DNA of 10,831 bases from Desulfovibrionaceae bacterium UBA930 (lineage in GTDB: Bacteria > Desulfobacterota > Desulfovibrionia > Desulfovibrionales > Desulfovibrionaceae): the NCBI GenBank assembly GCA_002293605.1, contig DBDO01000016.1, forward strand, positions 1 through 10,831. The letters run 5' to 3'. The notes beneath the pieces were generated by a model. The model had not been told where the DNA came from. It saw only the letters and a list, made by a program, of their open reading frames with translations, and did no database searches. A program made the position numbers and the translations under genes. Positions 6,497-10,831 of the stretch are shown here, in pieces. Positions within the stretch are counted from its first letter, which is position 1; every line of letters starts with the position of its first letter.

Positions 6497-7307
6497 TTGG
6501 CGATGCGCACCGGGACAGGAAATGCCTCTGGGCGAGCTTGCCGCCCTATATGCAAGGCTAAGTCTGCTGCAAGAGGATTTGGATGCATTGCGCCCCCTAC
6601 CGCCGGAGGCGGTGAAGAGGCTGCATGACGATATGGTCGTGCGGTACACCTACCATTCAAATGCCATAGAAGGGAACACGCTCACCCTTATGGAAACCAA
6701 GGTTGTGCTGGAAGACGGTCTGACCATCGGGGGCAAAAGCGTGCGTGAGCACCTGGAGGTCATTAATCACCGTGAGGCCATCGAGTTTCTGTTGGATGCT
6801 GCCAAGGCCCGGACGGCGCTGACGGAACGGCTGATCAAAGATGTGCATCAACTGGTGCTCAAAGGTGTGGATACCACAAATGCCGGTCAATACCGGCAAC
6901 AGAACGTGCTCATCAGCGGCGCTGGTTTCACGCCTCCCGATTTTTTGCATGTGCAGGAACATATGAGCGAGTTCCTGCACTGGCATCAGCACGCGTCCTC
7001 CCACCTGCACCCGGTGGAACGCGCCGCCCGCGTGCACGCGGACTTTGTGAACATCCACCCCTTTGCGGACGGCAACGGCAGAACCGCCCGCCTGCTGCTG
7101 AATCTGGAATTGTTGCAGGCCGGATATCCCGTCATCATTGTGCCGGTTGAAGAGCGCAGCGCCTATTATACCAACTTGGACGCCATTGCCGTGCAGGGGG
7201 ATTACACGCCATTTGTGAGTCAGATATGCGCTTTGGTGGAAAAGAGCTTTGAGCCCTATTGCTTTGTGTTGGGAATGAAAGGGAGTGATCATGCTCAACA
7301 TCGGTGA
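6486..7307 (+). CDS. fic: Fic-domain protein AMP-transferase, class II
   Basis: Fic proteins usually transfer AMP from ATP to a hydroxyl side chain of a target protein. The 273-residue product has the complete active-site loop HPFADGNGRTAR (191-202), matching HPFxxGNGRxxR with its catalytic His, and the target-holding flap GQYRQQNVLISG (134-145). Its N-terminal domain carries SNAIEG (58-63), which fits the inhibitory (S/T)xxxE(G/N) motif; placed before the Fic core, it defines class II, a self-inhibited form. The enzyme therefore appears intact and regulated. The start at 6486 is set by AAGGAG (6473-6478), 7 bases upstream. The gene overlaps hsdS by 11 bases and hsdR by 17, so it is made together with the restriction enzyme. 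Its target is unknown: a restriction subunit, a host protein, or a phage-triggered host target are all possible. No antitoxin gene is nearby, as expected when the inhibitor is built in. Confidence 0.93.
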   Translation: MFSSWRCAPGQEMPLGELAALYARLSLLQEDLDALRPLPPEAVKRLHDDMVVRYTYHSNAIEGNTLTLMETKVVLEDGLTIGGKSVREHLEVINHREAIEFLLDAAKARTALTERLIKDVHQLVLKGVDTTNAGQYRQQNVLISGAGFTPPDFLHVQEHMSEFLHWHQHASSHLHPVERAARVHADFVNIHPFADGNGRTARLLLNLELLQAGYPVIIVPVEERSAYYTNLDAIAVQGDYTPFVSQICALVEKSFEPYCFVLGMKGSDHAQHR

Positions 7308-10230
7308 AGCTATCAGCGCTCAATTTCCCATGGTCAAACATGCCTCCGGTATCGGCTGGACTCCGCTTAGGCCGGAAGCTGCGCAGGCGATGCGCGGCGG
7401 CGTGGAAGCTTCCTTCTTCCGTGATGTGCTTAAAGAGAAGCTGTTGGCCTTCAACCCCTGGCTTAACAAGGACGATGCGCGTTCCATCATGGAAAGCATG
7501 GAAGCCTTGCCGCCCACTATTGAGGGCAACCGCGAACTGCTTTCCTGGTTGCGCGGTGAACGCTCCTGGCATGATGAGCGGGAAAAGCGGCAGCGCCGCG
7601 TGATGCTGGTGGACTTTGACCAGCCCGCCAATAACGCCCTTCACGTCACCTGGGAGTGGAAAATCAAGCCGCTGGCCCGCAAAAAGGGCAACCGGGCCGA
7701 TGTCATGTTCGTGCTCAACGGTATCCCGGTGTGCATTGTGGAACATAAAAATCCCAAATCCGGCGACGCCATTGAGCGGGCTGTGGGGCAGCTTCGCCGT
7801 TATGAGCTGGAAACGCCGGAACTCCTGGCATCACCCCAGCTTTTCAACGTCACGCACCTCATCGAATACTGGTACGGCGTCTCCTGGAACGCCAATCGCC
7901 GCTTTATCACCCGATGGAAGGAAACTAAGGAGGAAAGTTACCGTTTTGCTGTGCAGGCCTTTTTTGAGCCCACAGACTTCCTGCGCACCTTGCAACAGTG
8001 GATTCTTTTCTACGTGGAAGACGGCGAAACCAGAAAGTCGGTCCTGCGCCAGCATCAGCGCCGGGCTGTGGATGCCATTCTTGCCCGCTGCCTGGACACG
8101 GCCAAAACGCGCGGCCTTATCTGGCATACGCAGGGTTCCGGCAAGACCTTCACGCTGCTGACCGCCGCGCAGCGGATTTTATCCGACCCCACGCGATTTC
8201 TCGGCGCCACGGTCATTCTGGTGGTGGATAGAACGGAATTGGAAGGCCAGCTTCGCGGCTGGGTGGAAAAGCTCATCGGCGAAATGCAGCAACAGGAAAT
8301 CGCGGTTAAACGCGCCAACACCAAAGCTCAACTGCAAGACCTGCTGGATGCCGACTATCGCGGCCTGATCATCTCCATGATCCACAAGTTCGAGGCTGTG
8401 CGTAAAAACAGTTGCGCGCGCGACAGCGTCTATGTGTTCATTGACGAGGCCCACCGTTCTGTCGCCAAAGACCTCGGCACCTATCTTATGGCCGCTCTGC
8501 CGGGTGCCACCATCATCGGCTTTACCGGCACCCCCATAGCCAGGACTTTCCAGGGCGATGGCACCTTCAAAATTTTCGGCTACCAGGACGAGCACGGCTA
8601 TCTTGATAAATACTCCATCGCCGAATCCATTGAGGACGAAACGACCCTGCCCATCAAACACACTATGGCCCCTTCCAGCATGACCATCCCCACGGAGCGG
8701 TTGGATAAGGAGTTCTTTTCCCTGGCGGAAGCGGAAGGCGTGACCGATATTGCCGAATTGAACAAGGTGCTGGAGCGGGCTGTGGGCCTGCGTACCTTCC
8801 TTACCGCGGATGACCGCATCGCCAAGGTCGCGGCCTTTGTGGCGGAGCACTTCAGAGAAAACGTGAACCCATTGGGCTACAAGGCTTTTCTTGTCGCTGT
8901 AAATCGTGAAGCCTGCGCCAAGTACAAGAAGGCTCTGGATGCGCTACTGCCGCCGACATGGACGGAGGTTGTCTATACGGAGAATGCCGCCGATGCCGTT
9001 GACCGCCCCCTGGTGGCCGAATTGCAACTCTCGCAGGAACGTGAGGAGGATGTGCGGCGGCTGTTCAAGAAACCCACGGCGAACCCGAAAATTCTTATTG
9101 TCACGGACAAGCTCATCACCGGCTATGATGCGCCGGTACTCTACTGCATGTACCTTGATAAGCCCATGCGCGACCATGTTTTGCTCCAGGCCATTGCCCG
9201 CGTGAACAGACCGTATAGTGACGGTGAACAGAGAAAGCGCGTTGGTCTTGTAGTGGACTTTGTCGGTGTTCTGCGTGAACTGAAAAAAGCGCTGCACTTT
9301 GATTCTCAGGACATCAGCGGCGTCATCGAAGATCTGGACGGCCTGCTGCACGACTTTCAGGACAAGATGCGCAAGGCGGTAGCAGATTATCTGAAAGACG
9401 ACCAGGGCGGCGACCCTGACGAACGCCTTGAACGTATTGTATACAAGCGCCTCCTGCCGCCGGAAGTTCGCAAGGTCTTTTATGAAAGCTACAAAGATAT
9501 TGAAGCATTGTGGGAGATTCTCTCCCCATCGCCGAAGTTGCGGGATCATATTGCCGACTACAAAAAATTGAGTGTCTTATATGCCACGGTACGCAACGCC
9601 TACCGCGCCGGAGACGCTCTTTTTTCCGCTGACCTTGCGCACAAGACCAAACGCCTGATCCAGGAAAACGCGGAACAACAGGGTCTTGGCCGTCTGACCA
9701 AGAGCGTGACCTTTGATGTGGCAACACTGGAAGCCTTGCGTAAGGAAAAAGGCTCGAACGAGGGCAAGGTTTTCAACCTTGTGCGCGGCTTGCAAGAAGA
9801 GATTGACGCTGACTCGCAGGCGGCTGCTGTGCTGCAATCGCTGAAGGAGAAAGCGGAGCGCATCCTGAAAGACCTGGAAGACCGCAAGACTACCGGCCTT
9901 GCCGCCATGGATCAGCTTGCCGTTCTGGCGGCAGAAAAGGAAGAAGCGCAAAAAGCGGCCAAGGCCAGCGGTCTTTCGCCCCGCGCTTTTGCGCTCTCCT
10001 GGGAACTGCGGGACGATAAGGCATTGGCCGCTGCCGGTTTTGCCAGCCTTGAGCTTGCCAAAGCCGTTGATGATCTGCTGAAGGCATTCCCTAACCTGGA
10101 CGTGAACCCTGATGAGAAACGTACTTTCCGCAGCCGTCTGTATGTCCCGCTTATCAAATTGCCCGCTGAAGATCGGACGCGCATTGTGGACGCCGTTATG
10201 AACCTTGTGGCGGCGGAGACCGAAGAATGA
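7291..10230 (+). CDS. hsdR: Type I restriction endonuclease motor and nuclease subunit
   Basis: HsdR joins the methyltransferase to form the restriction enzyme, which pulls DNA with ATP and cuts at random distant places when the site is unmethylated. The 979 residues show the whole family plan. The nuclease domain has D137, E151-H-K153 (PD-(D/E)xK type) and QxxxY (Q167-Y171). The SF2 motor has Walker A TQGSGKT (280-286), VILVVDRTELEGQ (308-320), DEAH (385-388), FTGTP (411-415), TDKLITGYDAP (605-615) and QAIARVNRPY (633-642). A helical C-terminal region (about 680-979) should dock onto HsdM-HsdS. All catalytic residues I looked for are present, so restriction looks active. ATG 7291 is preferred over the in-frame GTG at 7285, since GGGAG (7281-7285) is then 5 bases upstream and not overlapping the start. 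The stop overlaps the next gene's ATG. Confidence 0.96.
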   Translation: MLNIGEAISAQFPMVKHASGIGWTPLRPEAAQAMRGGVEASFFRDVLKEKLLAFNPWLNKDDARSIMESMEALPPTIEGNRELLSWLRGERSWHDEREKRQRRVMLVDFDQPANNALHVTWEWKIKPLARKKGNRADVMFVLNGIPVCIVEHKNPKSGDAIERAVGQLRRYELETPELLASPQLFNVTHLIEYWYGVSWNANRRFITRWKETKEESYRFAVQAFFEPTDFLRTLQQWILFYVEDGETRKSVLRQHQRRAVDAILARCLDTAKTRGLIWHTQGSGKTFTLLTAAQRILSDPTRFLGATVILVVDRTELEGQLRGWVEKLIGEMQQQEIAVKRANTKAQLQDLLDADYRGLIISMIHKFEAVRKNSCARDSVYVFIDEAHRSVAKDLGTYLMAALPGATIIGFTGTPIARTFQGDGTFKIFGYQDEHGYLDKYSIAESIEDETTLPIKHTMAPSSMTIPTERLDKEFFSLAEAEGVTDIAELNKVLERAVGLRTFLTADDRIAKVAAFVAEHFRENVNPLGYKAFLVAVNREACAKYKKALDALLPPTWTEVVYTENAADAVDRPLVAELQLSQEREEDVRRLFKKPTANPKILIVTDKLITGYDAPVLYCMYLDKPMRDHVLLQAIARVNRPYSDGEQRKRVGLVVDFVGVLRELKKALHFDSQDISGVIEDLDGLLHDFQDKMRKAVADYLKDDQGGDPDERLERIVYKRLLPPEVRKVFYESYKDIEALWEILSPSPKLRDHIADYKKLSVLYATVRNAYRAGDALFSADLAHKTKRLIQENAEQQGLGRLTKSVTFDVATLEALRKEKGSNEGKVFNLVRGLQEEIDADSQAAAVLQSLKEKAERILKDLEDRKTTGLAAMDQLAVLAAEKEEAQKAAKASGLSPRAFALSWELRDDKALAAAGFASLELAKAVDDLLKAFPNLDVNPDEKRTFRSRLYVPLIKLPAEDRTRIVDAVMNLVAAETEE

Positions 10231-10577
10231 TGTTGGTTCGCTCACAGCCAAGGCCACAGGCCAGGCGTAAAACATACACCCTGTACCCGGTACAGGATCT
10301 CAAACATAAAGTGGATGTCTGGGCCGTCAAGTTGCGCGTCAACCCCAAGCTGGTGCGTGTGCAGGAGATGCGGCGCAAATGGGGTTCCTGTTCTTCAGCG
10401 GGCACCATTACCCTGGCTCGTGATTTATGCGATAAAGATGAGGGCTTTCAGAACTACGTTATCGTGCATGAATTGCTGCATCTGCGATACCCGACCCATG
10501 GCAGGATGTTTAAAGTGCTGATGACCATGCATGTTCCGGGATGGAGAGAGTTGGAAAAGAAATTGTCCCTCCGGTGA
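10227..10577 (+). CDS. DUF45/YgjP-like zinc metallohydrolase (small form)
   Basis: The 116-residue product matches the C-terminal core of the YgjP-like (DUF45, PF01863) metallopeptidase-like family. It has KWGSCSSAGTITLARDL (51-67), the family's WGSC block, and H81-E-L-L-H85 with H91 five residues on (HELLHLRYPTH), giving three zinc ligands and a catalytic Glu. It is roughly half the length of classical YgjP, which has an extra N-terminal domain. ATG 10227 overlaps the hsdR stop (ATGA) with GGAG 8 bases upstream; the following ATG at 10230 is less well spaced. Small relatives next to hsdR are known to me as a recurring arrangement, so it likely serves the restriction system, perhaps by clipping a subunit. 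That role is inference; a substrate is not known. It seems to be the last gene of the operon. Confidence 0.88.
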   Translation: MMLVRSQPRPQARRKTYTLYPVQDLKHKVDVWAVKLRVNPKLVRVQEMRRKWGSCSSAGTITLARDLCDKDEGFQNYVIVHELLHLRYPTHGRMFKVLMTMHVPGWRELEKKLSLR

Positions 10578-10592
10578 AACCAGCCGGAGAGG
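10567..10592. terminator. Weak hairpin between convergent genes
   Basis: CTCCGG (10569-10574) pairs with CCGGAG (10584-10589), extended by two more G-C pairs past an A bulge, with a 9-base loop that contains the stop codon of the metallohydrolase gene. It lies in the 15-base gap between convergent genes. No proper T run follows on either strand, so termination here is only a possibility. Confidence 0.25.
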
Positions 10593-10831
10593 CTAACCGT
10601 ATCTCCTTTGGCTCAGGCTCAGGACCTCGTAGCGCTCCCGCCCTGCCTTGTCCTGACCGGTATCGCGGTCTGGCGAGAGCCCTGTATCCTGCCAGCTTTC
10701 CTTGCCGTCCGGCAGGAGCAAAAGTTCGGTGGTCAGCTTGAGCAGGCCGCCGTCCGCCAGTTTGAAAAGCTGCTGGGAACTGGCCTTGCCTGCGGACCGC
10801 CGCCCTATGCTCTGTGCCACGCCCGCGTGAC
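10593..10831 (-). CDS. S41-family (CtpA-like) C-terminal processing protease, C-terminal end
   Basis: Only the last 78 residues are in the window. Reading from the right edge, AQSIGRRSAGKASSQQLFKL, then DGGLLKLTTELLLLPDGK and GLSPD, follow the end of the S41 peptidase core (compare the usual FGKGSVQ, DGSALKLTTARYYTPxG and GIxPD). The lysine in SAGKAS (visible residue 15) corresponds to the catalytic Lys of the Ser-Lys pair; the serine would be outside the window. Such proteases work in the periplasm on the C-termini of proteins. A short charged tail (RDTGQDKAGRERYEVLSLSQ) follows the domain. The gene is convergent with the restriction operon, 15 bases from its last stop, and marks its right border. 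Confidence 0.75.
   Translation of the reverse strand, partial: HAGVAQSIGRRSAGKASSQQLFKLADGGLLKLTTELLLLPDGKESWQDTGLSPDRDTGQDKAGRERYEVLSLSQRRYG

Noticed and set aside
1..10831. CRISPR array, tRNA, integrase or insertion sequence bordering the restriction operon
   Set aside because: I looked for regularly spaced repeats, tRNA-like 3' ends, transposase motifs and terminal repeats and found none; the operon's borders show no visible mobility mark.

Overview
The window looks like the chromosome of a high-GC anaerobic proteobacterium. My best guess is a Desulfovibrio-like sulfate reducer. This rests on the general look of the proteins, a UbiD-type decarboxylase, a CHASE-GGDEF signalling protein, GC-rich palindromic repeats ending in GGACCC and frequent strong AAGGAGG-type ribosome sites. 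No marker gene proves the taxon.

Layout. Positions 1-726 (minus strand) hold the N-terminal half of a UbiD-family decarboxylase. It is divergent from a membrane-anchored CHASE-GGDEF diguanylate cyclase at 873-2324 (plus). The cyclase gene ends inside a GC-rich double-palindrome repeat, which separates it from a convergent small secreted protein of unknown function (2352-2960, minus). A gap of about 400 bases follows, holding the divergent promoters and one doubtful ORF.

The core of the window is a tightly packed plus-strand operon from 3364 to 10577: HTH-hsdM, hsdS, fic, hsdR and a DUF45/YgjP-like metallohydrolase gene. Every neighbouring pair overlaps (17, 11, 17 and 4 bases), so translation is probably coupled throughout. 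HsdM2-HsdS should methylate a bipartite DNA site chosen by the two target domains of HsdS, and adding HsdR gives the ATP-driven restriction enzyme. A class II Fic AMPylase and a zinc metallopeptidase-like protein are built into the same operon. HsdM carries an N-terminal XRE-type helix-turn-helix, and a perfect 8-bp inverted repeat lies in the promoter just before its start codon. This suggests that the methyltransferase controls its own operon. The hsdS target domains are much more AT-rich than everything around them, a sign of exchanged specificity modules.

The right edge (10593-10831, minus) holds the C-terminal end of an S41-family (CtpA-like) processing protease, convergent with the operon. 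I see no tRNA, rRNA, CRISPR array, insertion sequence or obvious attachment site. The most interesting content is the accessory equipment of this type I system (HTH fusion, Fic, metallohydrolase), not an entirely unknown system.
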